A stretch of DNA of 64,000 nucleotides from G965279355 sp965279355 (GTDB lineage Bacteria > Pseudomonadota > Alphaproteobacteria > CACIAM-22H2). Location: contig OZ257155.1 of NCBI GenBank assembly GCA_965279355.1, positions 1 through 64,000 on the forward strand, given 5' to 3'. The position numbers were made by a program, and so were the translations under genes. The notes under the pieces were generated by a model. The model ran no database searches. It had not been told where the DNA came from and saw nothing but the letters and a program-made list of their open reading frames with translations. Shown here piece by piece: positions 9,801 to 16,918 of this stretch. Each line of letters starts with the position of its first letter. The stretch's first letter is position 1.

Positions 9801-9915
9801 CGTCCGGACCGATGAGTGGTCGCCGATAGCCCGGCGCATCACGGTTCGCGGCGGAGACACGATTGAGGACTTCTCGAGACATTTCGAATATGCAGAAGAG
9901 GGAAATCCTGTTTGA
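6871..9915 (+). CDS. Trifunctional GT2 / NodS-like methyltransferase / NodB-like polysaccharide deacetylase
   Basis: A 1014-residue cytoplasmic fusion. Residues 1-270 are a family 2 glycosyltransferase (VSIIIPAFNAA, VIDDGSSDDT, FLDADDW, then CEDWDLWLR). Residues 270-530 have no clear motif. About 540-730 is a SAM methyltransferase of NodS type: KQYWEKFFEKVDPWDY, motif I LELACAEG, then LIICSEVLYYL. From about 778 to the end is a NodB-type deacetylase: VLAYHRVS, the metal-binding TFDDGY near 840, SHLASHT and LPYGAYD. In rhizobia these three activities act on one chitin-like oligosaccharide; here they probably act on one sugar chain. The ATG overlaps the previous stop (ATGA) and the next gene starts inside this one's stop. 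Confidence 0.85.
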   Translation: MNAAEPRVSIIIPAFNAASTINGTLDCLKRQSVADWEAIVIDDGSSDDTADLVRRHSAEDQRVSLIQRHNGGVSAARNTGIEVARAPWLVFLDADDWLAPEHLARLLTAVESNPGSSGAYCGYARVRSDHTPIMTSWSPEIAERPFEVFAERTGAAIHCFLSSRDLVRSVGGFDVGLATCEDWDLWLRIARTGARLTGVPEILAFYRTGEASLSSDVRRMVRDAARVIALSREPDPRVAPDPRYADGVQKSGAGGLALFVIWCIAHQAAKGIEATGLLDEIAELPDLLPPGDIVRDTIRDGLIVGGGVARENLPDVWSQAAPHLEVLAARLERLSGQAGIGRQILSNLERQILAGSTLLFPVTLSTWAGLRLDVRGPFSPFTPANGVDGIYCLICAGEDVLGTVEIPVYGVLSPAALAGIVIDAIGARTIAKKGNWFTRPAFSIALGREYVRAAPRLSVNMAARLLGLRRQHGSVHSEIGQRTITVCLGQRGSMPTAQGSNERALRLIEEETVGASDRAVRDEPADQAKPRTEAGPGDRKQYWEKFFEKVDPWDYESAYERGKYERTLALLGDEAVGNALELACAEGIFTDDLAPRVGNLIAADISDAALIRARERCRELRNIEFRQLDLVDHKLPANMDLIICSEVLYYLKDRAQLTEVACKIRDALAPGGRFVTAHAFVLTDEQHRTGFDWGHPFGATGIAEAFSATEGLALEKSIQTELYRIDLFRRTDNLACPYPAITVMTVDAPLTVDVERYLVRDGAILRRSEAVRFETSRVPVLAYHRVSEDGPGILADYRVSPRAFAEQMRFLRRRGYHAISSSDLAQHRRSRAAMRGRPVLITFDDGYRDFIETAWPILRRNDFTAEVFLPTDLIGAEAEWDRDGNAAAAPLMNWEEVRVAHRQGAQFGSHLASHTPATALSAEALLREGARSRAVIERQLDCTPHSVALPYGAYDERAIRILLTCGYTQIFTTEAGFVRTDEWSPIARRITVRGGDTIEDFSRHFEYAEEGNPV

Positions 9916-10919
9916 CCGCCCCCGATCTCGTTACCGTTGTCATTCCCGCATACAACGCGGAACAGTTTATCGATGGCACGCTCCGCAGCGTGCGGGCGCA
10001 GACTCATCGCACGCTTGAAATCGTGGTGGTCGATGACGGTTCGACAGACGGCACGACTGCGATCGTGGGCGGTCACGCACATCAGGACTCGCGCGTGCGA
10101 CTTATCCGACAGAAGAACGGCGGGGTTGCTGCGGCCCGCAACCGTGCTATTGCCGAAGCGCGCGGCCAGTTTATAGCGCCGATCGATGCGGACGATCTGT
10201 GGGCTCCGGACAAGATCGAAAAGCAGATCGTGGCGATGCACAGGTCCGGTCCGCTGACCGGGCTCGTCTACTCATGGCAGGCGACGATCGACGAGGAGGG
10301 CCGGGTGATCCACGGTTTCTCCCATCGGCCCACCGCCAGTGGAAACGTTCTCTGCGACATGCTGTCGGGCAACCTTGTCGGCAGCGGCAGTGCCGCGCTC
10401 ATCCGCACCGAGGCAATCCGCCGTGTCGGCGGTTACGACGCCTCTCTGCGGGCGCGGAAGGCGCAGGGCTGCGAGGACTACAAGCTCTACCTGCAGATTG
10501 CGTCTCATTACGAATTTGCCGTTGTCGAGGAGTTCCTGACGGGCTACCGGCAGATGGCGGGCAACATGTCGAGCGACCTGTTCCAGATGCTCCGCTCCTA
10601 CGATATCGTCGCCGACGAAGCTGCGGCCAGTTTCCCCCATCATGCCAACATCATTCTGAAGGGCCGCGCCTACATGCGGCGCTATCTCTGGCACAGGGCG
10701 CTGCGCGCGCGCGCGCCGCGCATGGCTGGCGAACTCGCGCTGGAGCTGGTCAGGTGCCATCCGCGTATTGCCGTTGGATCTTTCGTACGTTCCGGTTTGG
10801 GCTTCAGCTCAGGGGTCGTTGCCCGCGTCCTCAAGCGGCGCCGACCTGATGCCGCGCCCGAAGAGGACGCTCTCGACTGGTTCACTCCCAGGCTGCGGAC
10901 TGACGAGGCGCAACAGTGA
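9912..10919 (+). CDS. Family 2 glycosyltransferase
   Basis: A 335-residue GT-A glycosyltransferase: LVTVVIPAYNAEQFIDGTLRSV at the N-terminus, VVVDDGSTDGT, the PIDADDLW metal motif near residue 94 and CEDYKLYLQIA as the acceptor/base motif. It begins with a TTG that overlaps the preceding stop as TTGA, so its translation is coupled to the fusion gene. The last 60 residues are basic and could associate with the membrane, but no clear transmembrane helix is visible. It most likely adds another sugar to the glycan built by this operon. Confidence 0.87.
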   Translation: MTAPDLVTVVIPAYNAEQFIDGTLRSVRAQTHRTLEIVVVDDGSTDGTTAIVGGHAHQDSRVRLIRQKNGGVAAARNRAIAEARGQFIAPIDADDLWAPDKIEKQIVAMHRSGPLTGLVYSWQATIDEEGRVIHGFSHRPTASGNVLCDMLSGNLVGSGSAALIRTEAIRRVGGYDASLRARKAQGCEDYKLYLQIASHYEFAVVEEFLTGYRQMAGNMSSDLFQMLRSYDIVADEAAASFPHHANIILKGRAYMRRYLWHRALRARAPRMAGELALELVRCHPRIAVGSFVRSGLGFSSGVVARVLKRRRPDAAPEEDALDWFTPRLRTDEAQQ

Positions 10920-12721
10920 CTCAGGTTCGACCTGCAGAAGCGCCAGGGAAGGCGACCAAGGCAACGTTTGCCTTTGTCGTGCGTCACATTCGCACGATTG
11001 CCCCGTTTGCGCGGGAGCACGCATGGGCCGTTCCGGTGATGATGGCGCTGAGCCTTGCAGCATCGTTTTCCGAAACACTCGTTATCACCGGCGTCGTCCT
11101 GTTTCTTTACGATGCGATAGGACCCGGACGCGCGGCATTCGAGGCGCCGGACATCCTGTCTTATGTATTCAATGCAATAGGTGCGATTGGGGGCAGCGAT
11201 ACGGCCGGCCTCGCGCTGCTGATCTTCGTGTTGTTCGCTGCCAAGGTCGTCTTGAATCTGGGCTACGATCTACTGAGCAGCACGATCAAGAATGCCATCA
11301 GCGAGAGGGTCAGGAACGCGATCTACGCCCAGTATTTGCGGATTTCGTTCGGTGAGGTGCGCAGCCGCGATCAGGGTGAACTGATCAATATCCTGGCACG
11401 TGAATCGTGGACGGTGGCGGAGACCTATCACAGCCTGGCGCGGCTCGGAACCAATCTCGGTGCCTTCCTTGTGTTTGGCGCGCTGTTGCTTGCGATCTCA
11501 TGGAAGATCACGCTGGTTGCCGCGGTGGGCTCGGGGATCCTGTTTGCCTTCATGCGCGCGCTGTCCAACCCGGTGCGCAAGCTCGGTGCGGTCGCTACCG
11601 ATGCCAACCGGCATCTGGCGGTGCAGAGCGTCAACACGCTGCACGGCATGCGCACCATCCGGGTCTATGGCCAGGAAGGCCACCGCGACAGGATTTTCCG
11701 CCAGGCGTCGGAGCATGCGCGGCGCACGCTGGTGAAGGTGGACCGCATTTACAGCACACTCGGTCCGCTTACCGAGATCATGTATCTGGGGCTACTGTCG
11801 GCCATTGTCTGGGTAGGCGCGGAGTGGGGAGTCGCATTTTCAGCCGTGCTCAGCGCGGTCGGCCTTCTTTATCGTCTGCAGCCGCATATCCGGGAGTTCG
11901 AATATCACCGTCTCGCGCTGGCGCAGGTTGATGCCTCGTTGGAGGCGGTCAACAGTATCGTCTCGACCAACGACAAGACCTACGCTCCGGTCGGGAACCG
12001 CAATTTCACGGGATTGAACGGCGATATTCGATTCGATGGCGTGTCGCTGAGCTATCCCGGCGCTGGCCGTGCCAGCCTGCGCAATGCCAGCTTCTCGATC
12101 CCCAAGGGCTCGACGACCGCAATCGTCGGTCCGAGCGGCGCCGGCAAGACGACAATCGTCAATCTTCTTCTGCGCCTCTATGAGCCGAGTTCCGGCGCGA
12201 TCCTGGTCGATTCCGTTCGGCTCGACAGCATTGAGCGCAACAGCTGGCTGGCAAAACTGGCTGTCGCCGGGCAGGACGCGGAACTGCTTGAGGATACTGT
12301 GATCGACAACATCCGTTTGGCGCGCCCTGAAGCGACCCAGGAGGAGGTCGAAGAGGCGGCCAGGCTTGCCGGCATCCACGATTTTATCGCCGGTCTACCC
12401 GATGGTTATGAAAGTTGGATCGGGGAACAGGGGTTGAACCTGTCGGGCGGTCAGCGCCAGCGGCTCGGCCTGGCCCGTGCCCTTGTGCGGCGGCCGGAGC
12501 TGCTGATTCTGGACGAAGCCACTAACGCGGTTGATCAGAAGCTCGATGCAGAAATTCGCATGAGGGTGTCGAAGGTGATGGCTGGCGGGACGACAGTTTT
12601 CATCACGCACCGGCTCGATACGATCGCTTTCGCCGACCATGTTATCTGGCTGGAAGACGGTCGCGTGCTCGAAGGGGTCGCGGCTCGCGCGGTCGTCAAC
12701 GGTACGACGGGCAGACCCTGA
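10916..12721 (+). CDS. ABC exporter, fused membrane and ATPase domains (MsbA/lipid-linked glycan type)
   Basis: A 601-residue half-transporter. The first 330 residues hold about six hydrophobic segments; the nucleotide-binding domain has Walker A GPSGAGKTT near 405, a Q-loop GQDAEL, signature LSGGQRQR near 508, Walker B LLILDEA near 528 and switch His in FITHRLD. Homodimers of this type flip or export lipids, lipid-linked sugars or peptides across the inner membrane. GTG at 10916 overlaps the previous stop (GTGA). As the last gene of the operon it probably exports the finished product. The tRNA-Glu fragment begins only 19 bp after the stop. Confidence 0.88.
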   Translation: MTQVRPAEAPGKATKATFAFVVRHIRTIAPFAREHAWAVPVMMALSLAASFSETLVITGVVLFLYDAIGPGRAAFEAPDILSYVFNAIGAIGGSDTAGLALLIFVLFAAKVVLNLGYDLLSSTIKNAISERVRNAIYAQYLRISFGEVRSRDQGELINILARESWTVAETYHSLARLGTNLGAFLVFGALLLAISWKITLVAAVGSGILFAFMRALSNPVRKLGAVATDANRHLAVQSVNTLHGMRTIRVYGQEGHRDRIFRQASEHARRTLVKVDRIYSTLGPLTEIMYLGLLSAIVWVGAEWGVAFSAVLSAVGLLYRLQPHIREFEYHRLALAQVDASLEAVNSIVSTNDKTYAPVGNRNFTGLNGDIRFDGVSLSYPGAGRASLRNASFSIPKGSTTAIVGPSGAGKTTIVNLLLRLYEPSSGAILVDSVRLDSIERNSWLAKLAVAGQDAELLEDTVIDNIRLARPEATQEEVEEAARLAGIHDFIAGLPDGYESWIGEQGLNLSGGQRQRLGLARALVRRPELLILDEATNAVDQKLDAEIRMRVSKVMAGGTTVFITHRLDTIAFADHVIWLEDGRVLEGVAARAVVNGTTGRP

Positions 12722-12739
12722 TCTGCCTGAGCGGCGGCT

Positions 12740-12787
12740 TGGCGTCCCCTAGGGGATTCGAACCCCTGTTACCGCCGTGAAAGGGCG
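12740..12787 (-). repeat. 3' half of tRNA-Glu (UUC), integration-site remnant
   Basis: On the minus strand this 48-base segment reads from the anticodon stem-loop (CTTTCAC, anticodon TTC) through the variable region, T-arm (GGTTCGAATCC) and acceptor 3' strand to an encoded CCA. The 5' half (acceptor 5' strand and D-arm) is absent to the right, where sequence becomes unrelated after 12787, so this is not a working tRNA. Such half-copies arise as att sites when a tyrosine integrase recombines within a tRNA gene; an integrase starts 140 bp away. Confidence 0.85.
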
Positions 12788-12928
12788 ATAAGTGGCACAG
12801 CCTGGAACATCAGGGAATAGCTAGAACGCCGGAAATTCCAATAATACACGGGTTTTCATACCTGCTTGTTCCCCCGTATTCCGAAGCATATAGTAGCCAT
12901 ATAGTAGCCAACCCTTTCAGGAGGGCCG

Positions 12929-14239
12929 ATGGCAAGACGCGTTCGGGATGCCACGCTTGATTCGCGGGCTGCGCGGAACAAGTTGCAAATCAGGGCTGAG
13001 CCTCACTGGAGGGCACTCGATCAGGGTGTTCACCTCGGCTATCGCAGCCGTAAACAGGGCGGCTCTTGGACTGCCCGCCGTCGCACTGAAGCCGGTACCT
13101 ACCTTGAGGCGAAAATTGGTCTGGCTGATGACTTCGCAGACGCGGACGGCGTTGCGATCTTCAGTTTCAGCCAGGCTCAAGAGATGGCCCGCGATTGGTC
13201 CAAGACCGAAGCGCGTAGGGAACAAGGGCTAGAACCTTACGAGGTCGGTCCCTACACGGTCGCTCACGCGATCGAGGACTATTTGACGTCATATGGCCGC
13301 CGTGGGCGTAGCTTAAATGTCACCAAGAGCTACGCCTTCGCTCATATCGTCCCCGATCTTGGTGATGTTCAGCTAGCGCGTCTGACGCCAGGAATGCTCC
13401 GAAAATGGCATGAGGATCTGGCACATAGGCCGGCGCGCCTTCGTGCTCGACGAGGGGACGAGCCAAAATTGCGAAAGGCCGAAAGCGACAGCGAGACGAA
13501 GCGCCGCCGAAGGGCTACGGCCAATCGAGTTTTGACAATCTTTAAGGCAGCGCTGAATCACGCATGGCAGGAGGGGAAGGCCCGTTCCGATGAAGCATGG
13601 CGGAAGGTAAAGCCTTTCAGAAATGTCGACTTGCCGGTCATTCGCTACCTGACGGAAAACGAAAGCGTGCGTCTCGTGAATGCTTCCGCATCTGAATTCA
13701 AGCCTCTGGTTAAGGGGGCTCTACTAACAGGCTGCAGATATGGGGAACTGACTGTTCTGCGGGCAATGGACTTCAACGCCCAGACTGGCACTCTCACTAT
13801 CCGTACCAGCAAAAGCGGGAGGCCTCGACATGTCACCCTCACGACTGAAGGACAGCGACTTTTTGCGGATCTGACTGCGGGTAAGGCCCGGGATGCGCTG
13901 ATCTTCAGCCGTAAAAATGGGGAGGCTTGGGGAAAGTCGCATCAACAGCGACCTCTCGCCGAGGCCTGTAAGCGAGCCCGTATCATGCCGGCGATCTCGT
14001 TCCACGTGTTACGGCACACTCACGGTTCGACGCTTGCGATGAGAGGAGCTCCGTTGCCGGTCATTGCCAGGCAGCTCGGTCATGCGGATACCCGTATGAC
14101 GGAACGTCATTACGCACATCTGGCGCCAAACTACGTGGCTGACACTATTCGCGCATCATTCCCGGACTTAGGGATTGTACAACTAGGAAATGTGCGGCCG
14201 CTCGCCAAGCGCGGCAGTAGAGCAAACCATGACACGTAG
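12929..14239 (+). CDS. Tyrosine recombinase/integrase
   Basis: A 436-residue site-specific recombinase. The C-terminal catalytic domain shows the full set: Arg in LTGCRYGELTVLR, a beta-hairpin Lys in TSKSGRPRHV, HVLRHTHG (His-x2-Arg), LGHADTRMT (His) and the nucleophile Tyr in TERHYAHLAP. The middle part (about 110-215) is the core-binding domain. AGGAGG at 12919-12924 precedes the ATG. Its position immediately beside a tRNA-Glu 3' fragment indicates that tRNA-Glu is its integration target. The protein looks intact. It overlaps the next gene by 11 bases. Confidence 0.92.
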   Translation: MARRVRDATLDSRAARNKLQIRAEPHWRALDQGVHLGYRSRKQGGSWTARRRTEAGTYLEAKIGLADDFADADGVAIFSFSQAQEMARDWSKTEARREQGLEPYEVGPYTVAHAIEDYLTSYGRRGRSLNVTKSYAFAHIVPDLGDVQLARLTPGMLRKWHEDLAHRPARLRARRGDEPKLRKAESDSETKRRRRATANRVLTIFKAALNHAWQEGKARSDEAWRKVKPFRNVDLPVIRYLTENESVRLVNASASEFKPLVKGALLTGCRYGELTVLRAMDFNAQTGTLTIRTSKSGRPRHVTLTTEGQRLFADLTAGKARDALIFSRKNGEAWGKSHQQRPLAEACKRARIMPAISFHVLRHTHGSTLAMRGAPLPVIARQLGHADTRMTERHYAHLAPNYVADTIRASFPDLGIVQLGNVRPLAKRGSRANHDT

Positions 14240-14765
14240 ACGGCGATGGCCCGCACCTCTCAATAGGGCGATGATACTTCACAAAGCAGGCAGGGGGCTT
14301 CTAGGCCAAACGTCACCTGAGGAAGCTCTAAGGCGAAATTTAGATCAGATTGAAGGCCGGCTTCAGGCGCTTTGTAAGCTCTTTGACGTTAACCGAGCCG
14401 ATCCAGAACTTTTCTGCCGCCTTTTCTGGCGCCTGGCACGCCAAGTTATTCCGGGCTTTAACTTTGCGGCTGAGGTGCGCGGTCGAGGTCGAGGTCCCGA
14501 GTATACTGTATGGGACATGCAGCGACTGATTGTCGAAGTGGCCGGACGGCGCTATTCCAGCGGCAAACGTAAAGCGCCTCTAAAAACAGTCTGCCATTCG
14601 GTTATAGAGACGGTGGAGCCTTTTAAGTCCAGGGCCAAAGGACGGCCTCGCTATGCCGACACCGTAGCGCGCCTCTACAAGGAGCAGGTCAAGGGTATGA
14701 CTGATGCTCGCGTCATTGAATACGTTGAGCTTTTGAAGAGACTTCCAGATAGGCGTACGACCTAG
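14229..14765 (+). CDS. Hypothetical protein of the integrative element
   Basis: A 178-residue basic protein starting MTRRRRWPAPLNRAM; I do not recognise a family. The N-terminal half looks helical (EEALRRNLDQIEGRLQALCKLFDV), and the C-terminal half ends in an amphipathic stretch (YADTVARLYKEQVKGMTDARVIEYVELLKRLPDRR). It overlaps the 3' end of the integrase gene by 11 bases, so it is probably co-expressed with it. An in-frame earlier start at 14190 would lie deep in the integrase and is less likely. A DNA-binding or replication-accessory role is possible but not shown. Confidence 0.55.
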   Translation: MTRRRRWPAPLNRAMILHKAGRGLLGQTSPEEALRRNLDQIEGRLQALCKLFDVNRADPELFCRLFWRLARQVIPGFNFAAEVRGRGRGPEYTVWDMQRLIVEVAGRRYSSGKRKAPLKTVCHSVIETVEPFKSRAKGRPRYADTVARLYKEQVKGMTDARVIEYVELLKRLPDRRTT

Positions 14766-14865
14766 TTGTTTTGGGCGAATTGTTTGCCCCACCTTTTACC
14801 GCCCAGTTCAAATCTAGATGTTCCCACGGGTGTCGAGAGCTATCTCGGTGAACCTGGAGGTGAAC

Positions 14866-15054
14866 ATGGACGGAAACAAACCGTTTCGTCAGTGGTGTAA
14901 GGACAATGGCATCAGCCCGCAAACGGGCTATCGCGAGATCTCGGCCGATCGCCTGATCGTCGTAAAAGTTGGGGCGCGCACGTATGTGACCCCGGAAGCC
15001 GATAAGGCGTGGCGCGAAGCATTGCCGCGCTTTCAACCGCGTACTGCCGCCTAA
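14866..15054 (+). CDS. Small HTH-like/excisionase-like DNA-binding protein
   Basis: A 62-residue protein, MDGNKPFRQWCKDNGISPQTGYREISADRLIVVKVGARTYVTPEADKAWREAL. The pattern WCKDNGISPQTGYREIxxxRL, then a strand with RTYVTPEA, is that of small MerR-like winged-helix (excisionase/AlpA-type) proteins that bind DNA next to integrases. GGAGG 4-5 bases before ATG 14866 favours this start over the longer frame from 14818. A strong hairpin follows the stop. It may control excision or element promoters. Confidence 0.6.
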   Translation: MDGNKPFRQWCKDNGISPQTGYREISADRLIVVKVGARTYVTPEADKAWREALPRFQPRTAA

Positions 15055-15060
15055 AAGACA

Positions 15061-15091
15061 ACGCCCCGGCCGTTCCACCGGCACGGGGCGT
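15061..15091 (+). terminator. Hairpin terminator after the HTH-like gene
   Basis: Arms ACGCCCCG and CACGGGGCGT plus an inner GCCG/CGGC pairing form a strong GC stem seven bases after the stop, followed by the pyrimidine-rich CTTCCTCTC. It is a plausible factor-independent terminator, though the T tract is interrupted. Confidence 0.6.
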
Positions 15092-15125
15092 CTTCCTCTC
15101 AGAACACCTGCGACGGAGTTCTGCA

Positions 15126-15311
15126 ATGACTATACGTGGCCGAAAGTGCATTTCGCAAGAATCAGCTCGCCTCCCTCTCTTCGATTGGGCTGATCAGCGA
15201 GATCGGCTGCAACTGGTTCGCCTGATGGCGCGACGCCTTGGTGTGAGCCTTGCTGTAGCCTCCACCTACGCGGCACTTGCCGGATTTCCAGGCGTCAGCC
15301 CGACGCTATGA
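15126..15311 (+). CDS. Small hypothetical protein
   Basis: A 61-residue protein, MTIRGRKCISQESARLPLFDWADQRDRLQLVRLMARRLGVSLAVASTYAALAGFPG. The part from LVRLMARRLGVSLAVASTYAAL resembles one helix-turn-helix unit and is of a kind common in integrated elements, but I cannot name a family. The start at 15126 follows ACGGAG by about 10 bases. It overlaps the next gene by ATGA, so the two are coupled. Confidence 0.5.
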   Translation: MTIRGRKCISQESARLPLFDWADQRDRLQLVRLMARRLGVSLAVASTYAALAGFPGVSPTL

Positions 15312-15676
15312 GTCTCGACAACTGCCTTTGGTGCGATTGCACCTATCCAGCGCGGCTTCCAAAAGGCCGCGCCGAGTTCAAACTATTCTGTTCGACGGAT
15401 TGCCGGCAGGCATTCCATGCCGCCGCTCGTTCTTGGGCTGTTGCTCAGGTCCATTTCGGCAACGTCTCTGTTCGTGAGCTCAAGGAAGAGCCGTGCACGG
15501 CCTGGCGTAAGCGTGCACGGTCCCCGGAGCGCAAAAAGATGCCTGAGCCTCTGTGGCCAGTTGCCAACCCGCCAAACCCGAAATTTCGAGATCCTCAGGC
15601 TTCGGCCTCTCGCCCCTTAACTGCCCCGTCCGAGTTGGAGACAGCTCCTGGACGGTCGAGGCGCGGGCGGTCGTGA
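15308..15676 (+). CDS. Small Zn-ribbon-like protein
   Basis: A 122-residue protein whose N-terminal 45 residues hold CLWCDC and, 22 residues later, CSTDC followed by RQAFHAAARSWA. A CxxC...CxxxC pair with a helix after the second knuckle is a treble-clef/MYM-like zinc finger seen in small proteins of mobile elements. The C-terminal 60 residues are basic, proline-rich and look disordered. It is translationally coupled (ATGA) to the preceding small gene. Function unknown; nucleic-acid binding is a reasonable guess only. Confidence 0.55.
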   Translation: MSLDNCLWCDCTYPARLPKGRAEFKLFCSTDCRQAFHAAARSWAVAQVHFGNVSVRELKEEPCTAWRKRARSPERKKMPEPLWPVANPPNPKFRDPQASASRPLTAPSELETAPGRSRRGRS

Positions 15677-16177
15677 GCTTGAGTATCAAGAGCGCCGTCT
15701 GTGGTTGCGGCCCGTCGCTCGCAGGGGAAGTTCGCGTCCCTTGTCCTATCTGCAGCCCACCGCTGTCGGTCCCGGACCCAAAGACCGTCAAAAGCTTCGG
15801 GCGCACTTACTCTGCAAACCAATGCAGGGGTTCCGAGCCCGCTGGTAGCTCGCCAAGGAGCCCAGCGAAAACCTGACAACCAACCCCCTCATTTAGGTGC
15901 GGCGCCGCGAGCCCATAATCGCGGGGAGGAGCGCTGGCCGGGCGCGTCATACTCGGCAGTCAGGCTGTACGAAGCTGAATGCTTGGACCCTTCGACCGTG
16001 TCCCTCGAGCCGCAAGGCCGGGAGGGAGGGGAACGGAAGCCGGACTATGGCCAAAAGGTGCCTATGGTGTTGACGATTGTTGAACGTTTTTGAGCCGCAA
16101 CCTTCGAAGAATTCGTGCTTAAGCTACGAATGGCGCGCTTATACGTATTTTTTCGCGACGTGCACATGTTTAACCAA
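15677..16177. other. About 500 bp without a supported gene
   Basis: Several open frames cross this stretch on both strands, but none has a ribosome site, start context or recognisable protein pattern; all look like compositional frames in GC-rich DNA. Around 16080-16180 the sequence becomes AT-rich, compatible with a promoter region or decayed coding DNA. I see no tRNA, repeat or att copy here. Confidence 0.4.
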
Positions 16178-16918
16178 TCAACAGCAGGAAAGAACGTCTC
16201 GGGCGGTGGCGGCCCCGTCCTCGAACGGGAGGCAGACGTGGACCTTCATGCGGGCCTTCGACTGGGACCATGTCTGGGCAGTTCCCCCACCCTTGAGCCC
16301 GGCAGCCCGCCAATCTGAGTACTGGGGGTCGCCGGGACGGGCGACAGCGTTATGCCCTCCGAAGGTAAAGGCCAGAAGGGCATCAGCACGGGCGACTTCA
16401 CGATTGCGCGCGAGAAAACCCTGATAGGATCGGCCAGTTGCACCTAGAGCCAGCGCCTGTCCAATTTCGCTAAGAGAAGCGATACCTGTAATTGAGCTGA
16501 ACATCTCATGGTGTTTATTTGCCGTAGGTCCGTCTCCGTCCTCGGCGTACTTCATGGCCGCCTGGTCAAAGCGTGCGGGTAAATGCAGGGTGAGATTGGA
16601 GACCAATCCCCTAAGCATCGCATGGACAGCCAGGTGGTCAGCCCATGGAGCGCCGCCAGAGACGAGTGTGGTTACGGTTCTGAAAGCTGGCGATGTCAGT
16701 GCCGCAGTGAGCCCTAGATACATCTCACCGTATAGCTGCCGCGTCAGCTGTGGCTCATATGTACGACCAGCTGTTCCGACAACAGCAAGGGTCAACAGTT
16801 TGAATTCGGCAGAGTTTTTGGGGAACGGCCGCCTCCGAGTTATGCCAATGATAGCGATACTGGGGCAATACGCCAGTTTATAGCGGTGCAAGCCAACGAC
16901 AATTGCGCCACAAATCAC
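16178..16918 (-). CDS. SLOG-domain-like protein (nucleotide-binding Rossmann fold), start uncertain
   Basis: From about residue 42 the protein reads LLTLAVVGTAGRT, later VSGGAPWADHLAVHAML, then LTLHLPARF and ADALLAFTFGG. An N-terminal strand with a Gly-rich loop, a central GGAxxAD and a late ADALLAF strand match the SLOG superfamily (DprA/LOG-like Rossmann proteins), members of which bind nucleotides and occur in defence or signalling systems. The first 40 residues have no family pattern; the only in-frame GTG overlaps the stop of the upstream gene as GTGA, perhaps by chance, and the true start may be internal or lost. It sits at the right edge of the integrative element. Confidence 0.5.
   Translation of the reverse strand: MICGAIVVGLHRYKLAYCPSIAIIGITRRRPFPKNSAEFKLLTLAVVGTAGRTYEPQLTRQLYGEMYLGLTAALTSPAFRTVTTLVSGGAPWADHLAVHAMLRGLVSNLTLHLPARFDQAAMKYAEDGDGPTANKHHEMFSSITGIASLSEIGQALALGATGRSYQGFLARNREVARADALLAFTFGGHNAVARPGDPQYSDWRAAGLKGGGTAQTWSQSKARMKVHVCLPFEDGAATARDVLSCC

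Larger units (their letters stand above)
4093..12787. mobile_element. Putative genomic island carrying a surface-glycan operon
   Basis: The segment is bounded by two same-direction copies of the 3' end of a tRNA-Glu gene (4093-4119 and 12740-12787), the classic footprint of tyrosine-integrase insertion. The cargo is one unbroken five-gene operon for making and exporting a glycan, unrelated to the catabolic genes on either side. No integrase lies inside it; the nearest, at 12929, is just outside the right repeat and more likely belongs to the neighbouring element. The island reading is an inference from the repeat and the cargo change. Confidence 0.5.
12740..16914. mobile_element. Putative integrative element beside the tRNA-Glu fragment; right end uncertain
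   Basis: The left end is the tRNA-Glu fragment; a tyrosine integrase reads away from it, followed by genes with an accessory or phage-like look: a 178-residue orphan, a 62-residue HTH-like protein, two small coupled genes with a Zn-ribbon, and a SLOG-like protein. The catabolic region resumes at 16915. I found no second tRNA-Glu copy on the right, so the boundary is placed only by gene content and the element may be a decayed remnant. Confidence 0.45.

Noticed and set aside
8403..9915. True Nod-factor cluster (nodABC)
   Set aside because: NodA-like acyltransferase and processive NodC-type membrane synthase are absent; only NodB- and NodS-like domains are seen in a fusion.
12740..12787. Functional tRNA-Glu gene
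   Set aside because: Only the 3' half is present; D-arm and acceptor 5' strand are missing, so it is an integration scar, not a tRNA.
15701..16093. 130-codon plus-strand frame in the integrative element
   Set aside because: Low-complexity Arg/Pro/Ser composition, poor start context, no domain; overlapping frames on the other strand look the same.
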